64,000 nt of DNA. Source: Muribaculaceae bacterium (GTDB lineage: Bacteria; Bacteroidota; Bacteroidia; Bacteroidales; Muribaculaceae). Location of the stretch: the NCBI GenBank assembly GCA_017557625.1, contig JAFYYG010000050.1, forward strand, positions 62,001-126,000. The letters run 5' to 3'. The notes under the pieces were generated by a model. That model made no database searches. It was not told the DNA's origin and worked only from the letters and a program-made list of their open reading frames with translations. How positions within the stretch are numbered: position 1 is the stretch's first letter; every line of letters starts with the position of its first letter. The position numbers and the translations under genes are program-made. Shown one piece after another: positions 1-7,342 of this stretch.

Positions 1-25
1 CGAATCTCAAGATACTGAACAAGCT

Positions 26-589
26 ATGAAGTTCTTGATTGTTGGACTGGGAAACATTGGTGCAGAGTATCAAGATACCCGTCACAACATAGGTTTTACA
101 ATATTGGATGCCTTTGCCGAGGCGTCCAATGTTGTTTTTGCCTCGGCACGTTATGGTGCTGTGGCGCAGATGCGCCTCAAGAACCAGCAACTGGTGCTCT
201 TGAAACCATCGACCTACATGAACCGTAGCGGAGAGGCGGTGCGTTACTGGTTGCAGAAGGAGAAAATCGCGCTCGACCACCTGTTGGTGGTCGTTGATGA
301 CCTGGCGTTGCCGTTCGGCACTATCAGGCTGCGTGGCAAGGGCGCCGATGGCGGCCACAACGGACTGAAGAACATCAATGAGTTGGTGGGTTCGCAGAAC
401 TATGCACGCCTGCGTTTTGGCATAGGCAACGACTTCCCTGAAGGCGCGCAGGTCGATTATGTGCTCGGCCCTCTCACCGCCGAGGAGCGACAAATGCTCC
501 CTGAGCGGGTGGACAAAGCCTCCCAAGCCATAAAGGCCTTCTGCCTGAGCGGACTGAGCTTTGCAATGACGAACTTTAATAATAAATAG
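26..589 (+). CDS. pth: Peptidyl-tRNA hydrolase
   Basis: Pth hydrolyses the ester bond of peptidyl-tRNAs that drop off stalled ribosomes, recycling tRNA in the cytoplasm. The 187-residue protein has the full family length. It opens with [19 protein letters not shown], which carries the substrate-binding Asn and the catalytic His of the family. The [10 protein letters not shown] segment and the GGHNGLKNI segment follow in the usual order. The start overlaps, as ATGA, the TGA of a reading frame entering from the left edge whose last codons read NLKILNKL; that upstream gene cannot be identified from so little. An S4-domain gene follows after a repeat-filled gap, an order common in Bacteroidales. 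Identification is secure. Confidence 0.97.
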   Translation: MKFLIVGLGNIGAEYQDTRHNIGFTILDAFAEASNVVFASARYGAVAQMRLKNQQLVLLKPSTYMNRSGEAVRYWLQKEKIALDHLLVVVDDLALPFGTIRLRGKGADGGHNGLKNINELVGSQNYARLRFGIGNDFPEGAQVDYVLGPLTAEERQMLPERVDKASQAIKAFCLSGLSFAMTNFNNK

Positions 590-680
590 TTATCAGTTTT
601 GAGTTGTCAGTTATGAGTTTCTTACACTGACAACTGAAAACTAAAAACTGACAACTGATAACTGACAACTGACAATTATC
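590..680. repeat. Intergenic simple-word repeat (ACTGACAACTG type)
   Basis: The gap between pth and the S4-domain gene consists almost entirely of variants of the word AACTGACAACTGA and its inverse (TCAGTTGTCAGT). The left part carries the inverted form and the right part the direct form, so the region can fold on itself. Similar short-word repeats fill other gaps in this window. Confidence 0.7.
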
Positions 681-1136
681 ATGACTGAGATGCGAATTGA
701 CAAGTGGCTGTGGGCGACGCGTGTGTTTAAGACGCGGTCGCTGGCTACTGACCAATGTAAATTAGGGCGCGTGACCATTAAGGGCATGAACGTGAAGCCG
801 TCGCACAATATCAAGGTGGGTGACGTGATAGAGGTGCGCAAGCCGCCTATCACATTCACCTTTGAGGTTGTGGGACTGCTTAACAATCGCGTTGGAGCCA
901 AGCTAGTGCCTAATTACCTGAAAAACCTCACTCCCGACGACCAGTACAAGATTCTTGAAATGGCTCGCATTGGTGGCTTCGTGCGCCGCCAGAAGGGTAT
1001 GGGCCGTCCCACTAAAAAGGAGGGCCGAGAGATGGCGGCATTTGCCGACGAGGCATTCCTTGATTTCGATGATTTCGATGACGAGAATCCCCTTTGGACC
1101 GAGGAAGACGAGGCCCAGCTCGAGTCTCAGCGATAG
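681..1136 (+). CDS. RNA-binding S4 domain protein (Hsp15-like)
   Basis: This small cytoplasmic RNA-binding protein belongs to the S4/Hsp15 family. Family members bind ribosomal RNA, and E. coli Hsp15 recognises stalled 50S subunits carrying nascent chains. The S4 fold occupies roughly residues 4-60, with MRIDKWLWATRVFKTRSLA at the start and GDVIEVRKPP closing the domain. A basic region around residues 95-115 (RRQKGMGRPTKKEGR) follows, then a strongly acidic tail rich in Asp and Glu. It lies just downstream of pth in the same direction. The start is set by the conserved MTEMRIDKWLW beginning. The family is clear, but an exact hslR function in Bacteroidales is not demonstrated. Confidence 0.9.
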   Translation: MTEMRIDKWLWATRVFKTRSLATDQCKLGRVTIKGMNVKPSHNIKVGDVIEVRKPPITFTFEVVGLLNNRVGAKLVPNYLKNLTPDDQYKILEMARIGGFVRRQKGMGRPTKKEGREMAAFADEAFLDFDDFDDENPLWTEEDEAQLESQR

Positions 1137-1242
1137 ATTGGCGTTTGGCTAGTTTATATTGTTTCGCTAAGCATGACATTACCATTTTTAGGTGTTGTCA
1201 TGTTTTTTTCTATTATTTTTTTTCTCTTTTTAAAATAATGTG

Positions 1243-1250
1243 TAATTTTG
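1243..1250 (+). promoter_or_regulatory. Bacteroidota -7 promoter box
   Basis: TAATTTTG matches the TAnnTTTG consensus and lies 53 bases before the start of the secreted protein at 1304. The surroundings are AT-rich. Confidence 0.6.
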
Positions 1251-1303
1251 TGAGTTGAAATTCAATAATTCATTCATTTTTATTAACCATAAAACTTAAC
1301 GCA

Positions 1304-3208
1304 ATGAAGAAAATTTTACTTTTAGTTGCTATGATGGCAACATTCATTGGACTAAGTGCCCAAAACCCTTACGCTTACAAGTTGAGCGCAGGCAACCAAA
1401 ACGATGAGGGCATCACTATTCACTACACGCTGAATACTGCAGCCCAGGCAGTACAGCTTCAACTCCTTGATGGAGAGACTGTAGTAAAAGCTATCGACCT
1501 AGATGGCGACTTGCTTGCTGCAGGCGACCACGAGTATGTGCTTAACTTTGCCGAGAATCCTGAGATTCCCGCAGGAAAGCCTATCTCTTGGAATGTTGCC
1601 GTAACAGGTGCGGTAATTGAGACTCCAGTAGAGATCACCAACAAGGTGCTGAAGTTCTATTCACCTGCAGGTGTCGCTGTGGATGTTAATCCTGAAAGCG
1701 AAAACTTTGGTATGATGTATGTTACCGAGTCGTACGCAAGTGCCAGTTCCTCTTATTACACTGCTACAGCTAGTGGCTCTGTAGGTATTGGTCTTTATCA
1801 GTTCGACCCACAGTTCAACGGCATCAAGAACGCTGAAGGCAAGTACGGTTTCAGCTGCGGCATGCAGTCGGCAGGAACAACTCTTGTTGACTGGCGTCCA
1901 GCACGTATGCAGATTAGCGAGGACGGTCGCATGTTCATTCTCTCACAGCGTGTGAACACTGGTTATCCATTGTATGAAATTAACCGTGAGACTTTGCAGG
2001 CAACTCCTTTCTTCAATGGAACTCTCGATACCTCGACAGGTATCGTTACCAATGGTGATGTAGAGGTTGCTGCTGGCGTAGGTGTTGCTTTCGACGTTAT
2101 TGGCAGCGGTGAGAACCTCAAGCTCATGATGATGACCTGCACTCCTGGTACTACTACCGACGTTACAAAGTACAAGACCAATGAGTACAACATAGGAACC
2201 GCAACCTCTTGGGGCGAGGCTCCAAGCCGTAACTTCACTGCCTTCGATAACAAGGCTATCAACTATGCTGGTATCAATCTCGCTTACGACGGTGCTGGTG
2301 GTATCTGGATGAGCCAGTGGCGTGGCGCTCCAACTGATGGTGAGCCAAGCTATGCTCATGCAAGCCTTGAGACCGAAATGATTGACCAACTCATCACCGA
2401 CGTTTACAGTCGCAACGGTGGTATGGCGTTCAACAAGGATCACACTTTAATGGTTCGCGGTGAGGGTTACAGCAAGAAACTGGTTGTTTATTCTGTTGAT
2501 AATGGTGCGCTCACCAAACTTTATGAGTACAGCTGCCCAAGCTTCACTGGCTGGAACCAATTCGCATTTGACTATGCCAATAACATTATCGCTTGCGACA
2601 ACAGCGCTGAGGTATTTGGTATGATTCAGTTGCCTAACGAGGGTGCAGTAGCCACTCCATGTATCGAGGAATATTACTTTGAGATTCCTGCACAGGAGGA
2701 ACCTGGCATTGAGGAACTGTATATTGTTGGCACGTTCAACAACTGGAATTATGAGGAAGAGGACGGTGGCCGCATTGCAATGGTTGCCAATGAAGAGGGC
2801 ACAGAGTTCACTGGCACTGTAGAACTTGAGGCTAACGGCGAGTTCAAGCTCGTTACTCCACGCGAGATTGGATGGCAGTGGTTCGGTGGCGAATCAGATA
2901 ATGGCATGTACTTCTTGATCAACAGCGACATGCTTGACATTAACATCACCCTAATTGATGGCGCGAACTTCCGTGTTGAAGAAGCTGGAAAATACGACCT
3001 CAAGGTTATGTCAAATCCTAGCAAGGCTATTCAAGAACCTCTTGTAATGGTTGTTACTAAGAACACCGAACCTCCTACAGCTATTACAACTATCAACACC
3101 GACAAGGTTGACAACGCTTGGTACAACATGAGCGGCATTCGCTTCGAGAGCAAACCTACCGCTCCAGGCATCTACATCCACAATGGCAAGAAAGTTATTA
3201 TCAAGTAA
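1304..3208 (+). CDS. Secreted protein with SusE/F-like module and C-terminal sorting-like tail
   Basis: This exported protein of 634 residues has no single recognised family. Residues 1-19 form a signal peptide (MKKILLLVAMMATFIGLSA, cut before QNP). The N-terminal part, about residues 20-120, resembles an immunoglobulin-like or FlgD-like fold. The middle, about 125-455, has features of a beta-propeller: repeated short strands and YVTESYASASSS followed by references to cumulative values. Near residues 470-560 comes a module with ELYIVGTFNNWN and FKLVTPREIGWQWFG, similar to SusE/SusF starch-binding or carbohydrate-esterase-associated domains. The last 30 residues (AWYNMSGIRFESKP through GIYIHNGKKVIIK) look like the short C-terminal sorting or anchoring tails common in Bacteroidales secreted proteins. 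It is a single gene with its own promoter and terminator. Polysaccharide binding is inferred only. Confidence 0.7.
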   Translation: MKKILLLVAMMATFIGLSAQNPYAYKLSAGNQNDEGITIHYTLNTAAQAVQLQLLDGETVVKAIDLDGDLLAAGDHEYVLNFAENPEIPAGKPISWNVAVTGAVIETPVEITNKVLKFYSPAGVAVDVNPESENFGMMYVTESYASASSSYYTATASGSVGIGLYQFDPQFNGIKNAEGKYGFSCGMQSAGTTLVDWRPARMQISEDGRMFILSQRVNTGYPLYEINRETLQATPFFNGTLDTSTGIVTNGDVEVAAGVGVAFDVIGSGENLKLMMMTCTPGTTTDVTKYKTNEYNIGTATSWGEAPSRNFTAFDNKAINYAGINLAYDGAGGIWMSQWRGAPTDGEPSYAHASLETEMIDQLITDVYSRNGGMAFNKDHTLMVRGEGYSKKLVVYSVDNGALTKLYEYSCPSFTGWNQFAFDYANNIIACDNSAEVFGMIQLPNEGAVATPCIEEYYFEIPAQEEPGIEELYIVGTFNNWNYEEEDGGRIAMVANEEGTEFTGTVELEANGEFKLVTPREIGWQWFGGESDNGMYFLINSDMLDINITLIDGANFRVEEAGKYDLKVMSNPSKAIQEPLVMVVTKNTEPPTAITTINTDKVDNAWYNMSGIRFESKPTAPGIYIHNGKKVIIK

Positions 3209-3227
3209 TTATTTCTTCCATAAATAA

Positions 3228-3261
3228 CAAAATGCACTCGCAATCATGCGGGTGCATTTTG
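3228..3261. terminator. Terminator hairpin between convergent genes
   Basis: A 15-bp stem (CAAAATGCACTCGCA pairing with TGCGGGTGCATTTTG, one G-T pair) with a 4-base loop is followed by TTTCT. The stem includes A and T runs on both sides, so it could end transcription from either direction. Confidence 0.8.
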
Positions 3262-3318
3262 TTTCTAGGGCGGCTCGCTTCGCTCGCGATTATTTCATTT
3301 TGATGCTTGGGAATGATA

Positions 3319-3380
3319 AACCCGAATCGGTCATTAAGCGACGATAGGATGTTTCCGTGAGGTCTTTCGGAGACCCACGG
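3319..3380 (-). repeat. Dispersed repeat copy A with adjacent hairpin
   Basis: Bases 3319-3344 match, inverted and with one difference, a motif at 61717-61742 (core GACCGATTCGGG). Bases 3355-3380 form a separate hairpin (CCGTG/CACGG and GGTCT/AGACC around a TTCGG loop). Both lie between convergent genes. A function is not known to me. Confidence 0.6.
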
Positions 3381-3388
3381 CATGATAT

Positions 3389-4480
3389 TTATTTTACGAA
3401 TAATTTGTCAATTTGTGCTCTCAAGTGCGGCGCAAGCGGTGGAATGTTGTGTGCTTTCTCATAGCGCAACAGGTCCTCATAGCTCTTATCCACATCGTTG
3501 TCTTTGCGAGTCTGCTTGAACTCTTTTTTATCAATATATGCCGTTTCGGTGGCAAACGACTCTATGATAAGGATGTATTTCTTCTTTGTGCGTTTGAATA
3601 CACCTATGTCGAGCGATTGCTGCATCACGAAATCACCTATTGACGAATGACCATTCTCATCCATGCGGTAAATCTCAAAATAACTATGCTCACTATTTTG
3701 CTCCTTGTCATCAAGCTCGGCTTGCTTTTTCTCTTTCTTTTTCTCGTTCTGCTCATTGGCTATACCAAGATGCTTGTGAAAGAGCCATTCATTGAACGAG
3801 ACAGTGCGTGTGCCGCTTTCCTTTTCCTCAACGATATATCCTAGCACCGATACTGAATCACTAATCACTTGCCTACCGGTGGAGTCGGTGGCAACACTCA
3901 CTTTGGCCCAGTTTCCTTCGTTGCTGTTCACCTTCTGATAGATTGACTTATTATGCAACTTGCATCGGTTTTTTATCAGGTGACCTGCAAGTGAATTGAG
4001 AGTGAATTTGAGCAAAACGTTCTGGGCCTCCGAGATACTTTTCTCCTTGATGTTTACCTTTTCCTTTGCGAACTCGTAGGTGTTGTCAATAATTCCAGCC
4101 CTGTAGTAGATGGGACCTTCCTCATCGATGTAAGTAACGCGATAGTAGGTCTGCACATACAGCAATTCTTTGGGCCTGACAACCACGTCGGGAAGAACAT
4201 AATCAGCATCTTCCATCGTAACCACACCATCAACCACCTCGGCAAGATTTACCGTGAGCGGTTTATAAGCCACTTGCGATAGGCACAAGATTGTGTTCTC
4301 CGTTGTATTCTCAAAAACGCCATTGATGTCAGTAGTCCCAATCAATTTGCCATCCTCGGTCGTCACAGCAGCGTATGGCACGGGAGCCCCATCGGCATCA
4401 ATCACTCGGATTGTCTGTGCATAGCCATTGAAGGCACAGGCAATCATTAAACAAATAAAATAATGTTTGAATATTGTCAT
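3389..4480 (-). CDS. Exported protein with carboxypeptidase-regulatory-like domain
   Basis: This exported protein of 363 residues is of unknown function. An N-terminal signal peptide spans about residues 1-21 (ending GYAQ). Residues 22-100 form a carboxypeptidase-regulatory-like or CNA-B-like beta-sandwich with the familiar IRVIDADGAPVPYAAVTTED and GTTDINGVFE pattern found at the N-terminus of many Bacteroidota outer-membrane proteins. The rest, about 105-363, contains a Lys/Glu-rich stretch around 245-265 and no recognised catalytic motif. It is too short to be a TonB-dependent receptor, and no barrel pattern is visible. The gene stands alone behind its own minus-strand promoter and converges with the gene ending at 3208. 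Confidence 0.75.
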   Translation of the reverse strand: MTIFKHYFICLMIACAFNGYAQTIRVIDADGAPVPYAAVTTEDGKLIGTTDINGVFENTTENTILCLSQVAYKPLTVNLAEVVDGVVTMEDADYVLPDVVVRPKELLYVQTYYRVTYIDEEGPIYYRAGIIDNTYEFAKEKVNIKEKSISEAQNVLLKFTLNSLAGHLIKNRCKLHNKSIYQKVNSNEGNWAKVSVATDSTGRQVISDSVSVLGYIVEEKESGTRTVSFNEWLFHKHLGIANEQNEKKKEKKQAELDDKEQNSEHSYFEIYRMDENGHSSIGDFVMQQSLDIGVFKRTKKKYILIIESFATETAYIDKKEFKQTRKDNDVDKSYEDLLRYEKAHNIPPLAPHLRAQIDKLFVK

Positions 4481-4502
4481 AATAATTATGTTTATTAGAA
4501 TG

Positions 4503-4510
4503 CAAAGGTA
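4503..4510 (-). promoter_or_regulatory. Bacteroidota -7 promoter box (minus strand)
   Basis: Read on the minus strand this is TACCTTTG, 22 bases before the ATG at 4480. Confidence 0.7.
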
Positions 4511-4577
4511 AGGAAAATTTCTGAGGTGGGGCTATTGGGCTCTAGTATTTTGTTGCTTAACACTTGAAACTTACCAC

Positions 4578-6446
4578 TTACATATAGAGCTTGCTGTTCT
4601 CAAAATCCACTTCACCTTCAAGTTGAGTAACGAAATCGTTGAGGACATCGCGCTCCACGTCGCCTAAGTTGAACTCTTTCTCAGCGTCTTTGCGGATTAA
4701 TGATATCCACTCGCGGCGGGCTTCCACATAATCGGCATGGATGTGCTCCACAGTCTCTGCATCGAGGTTGCTGATGTGGTAATAGTCTAGTATCATGCGA
4801 TAGGTCCACGCCCAGCGGTATTCGTCGTAATTTTTGTGAATATTGATGAAGCGTGTGAGTACATCTTCTATTGATTCGAGCTTGCCATCGATTACATCGT
4901 TGACAAGTCGCTGCTCCTCGCTCACGGGAAGCAACATGCCCGATAGGTCTACCCAATCGCCTTCGCCAGTGCTAGAGGCAGGCACCACAGGGCGATGGCG
5001 CTTGAGCACGGCGCCCATGTAGATGCGCAGAGCTAGGTCGTAGTAACGTATTCCCTTGCGCAGCAACGGAGCCTTGATGACATACTCGTGGTAGTTGTAG
5101 GTGCTCACGTTGTCGCCGCTGGCGGCACGCAGGTTCTCGAGTATTTTCTTTCCTCGCAGCACTTCGCTGATGGAGAACGGGCTCAACCAGTCGAAATTGA
5201 CGATGCTCTTGCGGTCGGTGAGGCGTCGCTTGTCGCGCTTGGGCCACTTGCGGATGTCGCGGTAGAGTCCCACAGTGGCAAAGTTGCGGCCAGGCACCAG
5301 ATACATGGTGTCGCTATAGGCGATGAGGTAGGAGAAGGGCAGGTCGCGAGTGTCGGGGTGATACATCAGCTTGCCGAATAGCACACTGAAAGTGCCGATG
5401 TTGGCGGGCATGAGCAAATAGGCTCCACTGGCGGTCTTGGTACCGCGCTCAAGGATGCCGTAATGCATGGGACCCATCTTGTAGGCGTGATTGCTGAAGT
5501 TGGTCGCCGAGCCGGCGTTATAGAATGAGAACTGTCCGCCAATGAGCAGCGAGCTCTTGTGGTGGCTCACGGTAAATGGCCCGCAGAATGCAGCGCAAGC
5601 CTCACCGTTTGACATATAGCTGTTGGCGAAGAATACGCTTGACGCCGCTGTGAAGCCGTTGCTCAGCTCACAAGCCTCGCCCACCATGCAATCAACAATC
5701 TTCACGCTGTTGATAATCTTTGAGCCTCCGCTGATTATTGAGTTCTCGCAAATCACGCCGGTGCCTATTGTGATGGGGTTGTTGATGGCACTGCTGATTG
5801 TGCAGTTGCTGATGCGCGACGCTCCCTTGATGTGGCTGCCGTCGCCTATCACGGCATCGGTAATCTCGTTGGTATTGATGATGGTGACATTGTTGCCTAT
5901 AGTGCAGCAATTCACTTTTTTAGACTTTATGAACTTATCTACAAGCTGCTTTATCGCCTTTTGGAAGGTGGTGTTGCCCTGCTGCTTCACCATGAGGGCC
6001 GCCAGCTGGCTGTTGAGGCCGTCGAAGAGGACGAGGTTGCCTTTTCCCACCTCGTTAAGCACCGAGATAAGGTTGCCTTGCCCATAGGTTGCGTCGGGCC
6101 CTGTGCTCTCGATGGTGCACACGTTTGAGATGTGGCAGTTGTCGCCAATCTCAACATTATTCATATAGTTGCCGATGTTCTCAATGAGGCAGTTGTCACC
6201 AATGGTGACATTGCGCAGCGTTGCGTTGTTGATGCCGCAGCGTTTCACAAATCCGTCACTCACCTCTATGCTTCCGCTGCAGTCGCCAATGGTGACATGT
6301 CCGTAGAATGTCACTCGGTGGATGCAGTTGGGATCAAATTGTGGTGTGGCTTTTACTTTATTCCAATCCTCGGCTTGACAGCCATTAGCTTTTAGTGTCT
6401 CAATCTCATCTTCACGAAGGAAGCGTAAGGTTACTGATTGTTCCAT
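4578..6446 (-). CDS. DUF4954 family left-handed beta-helix protein
   Basis: This cytoplasmic protein of about 622 residues belongs to the DUF4954 family, which is widespread in Bacteroidota. Residues 40-320 carry many hexapeptide-type repeats, for example VTIGDCSG, VTIGDNCLIENIGN, VEIGDNCHISNV and CTIGNNVTI. Such repeats form the left-handed beta-helix seen in sugar-phosphate nucleotidyltransferases and acyltransferases. The C-terminal 300 residues are mostly helical and specific to the family. No nucleotide-binding signature (GxGxRxxPxTxxxPK) is visible, so a sugar nucleotidyltransferase reaction cannot be claimed. ATG at 6446 (MEQSVTLRFL) is preferred over an in-frame TTG four codons upstream. 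The gene is monocistronic. Confidence 0.88.
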   Translation of the reverse strand: MEQSVTLRFLREDEIETLKANGCQAEDWNKVKATPQFDPNCIHRVTFYGHVTIGDCSGSIEVSDGFVKRCGINNATLRNVTIGDNCLIENIGNYMNNVEIGDNCHISNVCTIESTGPDATYGQGNLISVLNEVGKGNLVLFDGLNSQLAALMVKQQGNTTFQKAIKQLVDKFIKSKKVNCCTIGNNVTIINTNEITDAVIGDGSHIKGASRISNCTISSAINNPITIGTGVICENSIISGGSKIINSVKIVDCMVGEACELSNGFTAASSVFFANSYMSNGEACAAFCGPFTVSHHKSSLLIGGQFSFYNAGSATNFSNHAYKMGPMHYGILERGTKTASGAYLLMPANIGTFSVLFGKLMYHPDTRDLPFSYLIAYSDTMYLVPGRNFATVGLYRDIRKWPKRDKRRLTDRKSIVNFDWLSPFSISEVLRGKKILENLRAASGDNVSTYNYHEYVIKAPLLRKGIRYYDLALRIYMGAVLKRHRPVVPASSTGEGDWVDLSGMLLPVSEEQRLVNDVIDGKLESIEDVLTRFINIHKNYDEYRWAWTYRMILDYYHISNLDAETVEHIHADYVEARREWISLIRKDAEKEFNLGDVERDVLNDFVTQLEGEVDFENSKLYM

Positions 6447-6485
6447 TTTTAATATCAAATATTGTTTTTAATCCTTTTCAAGCAA

Positions 6486-6493
6486 CAAAATTA
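6486..6493 (-). promoter_or_regulatory. Bacteroidota -7 promoter box (minus strand)
   Basis: Minus-strand TAATTTTG, 40 bases before the DUF4954 start. The remaining bases up to 6770 are AT-rich and hold nothing else I recognise. Confidence 0.6.
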
Positions 6494-6770
6494 GACAATA
6501 AAAACAATATAAACCTAATGCCCAAGCCTCTTTAACCTATATTGCGAATCATAACCATTTTTTCAAGAATACTGTGCAAAGTAGTAACAACATGAGTGAT
6601 GTCTTTTAATGTCATTCAATAAATCCTCAAAAGTGGGCATTTCGTCACGTAATCGAGCAAAGAAATAATAAGAGTAAGAAATAATTTGGAAAATGACATC
6701 TCAATGTGCTTAATTTGCAATGTGAACATCACAAAACAGTAATTTATTAACTATTAAAAAAAACAGAATT

Positions 6771-7181
6771 ATGAAAGTCGTTAGAATTATATTATTAATT
6801 GCTCTAGTTGGAGTGGTTATAAGTTTGAAAGGCTATAAAGGCTTCAGTAGTATTTCACAGCAAAACAGCACAGTTTCTTACAATACTATACGTCAAAACA
6901 AAATGAAGTCGGAAATCAGCCGTCTAGTTAGTGATATTGATAAGAGGGGAAGGAATATTCAATTTGACCTGGACCATCTTAACAAAATGCTTGACGATCC
7001 AAATTGTGACCAAAATAAGATCAAAAGAGAAAAGCAGGTTTTAATTCAAGAGTTAATGTCTTATATAGACATGCTTAATGAGCTGAAAAATAAAAAAGGC
7101 ACAAAAGATGTTGTCAAAGAATGTGATGAGCGAATAAAGGACGCCAACAGGATGTTAAAAGAGATAAGAAGACTGAGTTAA
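6771..7181 (+). CDS. Small membrane-anchored coiled-coil protein
   Basis: I do not recognise this 136-residue protein. Residues 3-19 are a hydrophobic segment (VVRIILLIALVGVVISL), either an uncleaved anchor or a signal peptide. The rest is highly charged and predicted helical, with heptad-like spacing of Leu/Ile from about residue 45 to 134 (EISRLVSDIDK, LNKMLDDPN, LIQELMSYIDMLNEL), which suggests a coiled coil outside the cytoplasm. The coding region is AT-rich compared with neighbouring genes, and no clear TAnnTTTG box is seen upstream. It converges with the large dockerin-bearing gene. No function is proposed. Confidence 0.7.
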   Translation: MKVVRIILLIALVGVVISLKGYKGFSSISQQNSTVSYNTIRQNKMKSEISRLVSDIDKRGRNIQFDLDHLNKMLDDPNCDQNKIKREKQVLIQELMSYIDMLNELKNKKGTKDVVKECDERIKDANRMLKEIRRLS

Positions 7182-7211
7182 CTTACATGCAAGTCATCTC
7201 ATGATTTGTGG

Positions 7212-7251
7212 CAAAAAAATCAATGGCGGGGCCGTGGTGACCTCGCCATTG
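7212..7251 (-). terminator. Intrinsic terminator for the dockerin/CBM-like gene
   Basis: The stem CAATGGCG/CGCCATTG is followed on the minus strand by A then a run of seven T. It lies 90 bases past the stop at 7343. Confidence 0.8.
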
Positions 7252-7342
7252 TGGTGTGACTAATAAATAGATAATTAATCTTTTAACTGTGATTAATAAA
7301 TAAAAATTAGTTTGTTAAAAGCATTAATTATTGTGCAAATGA

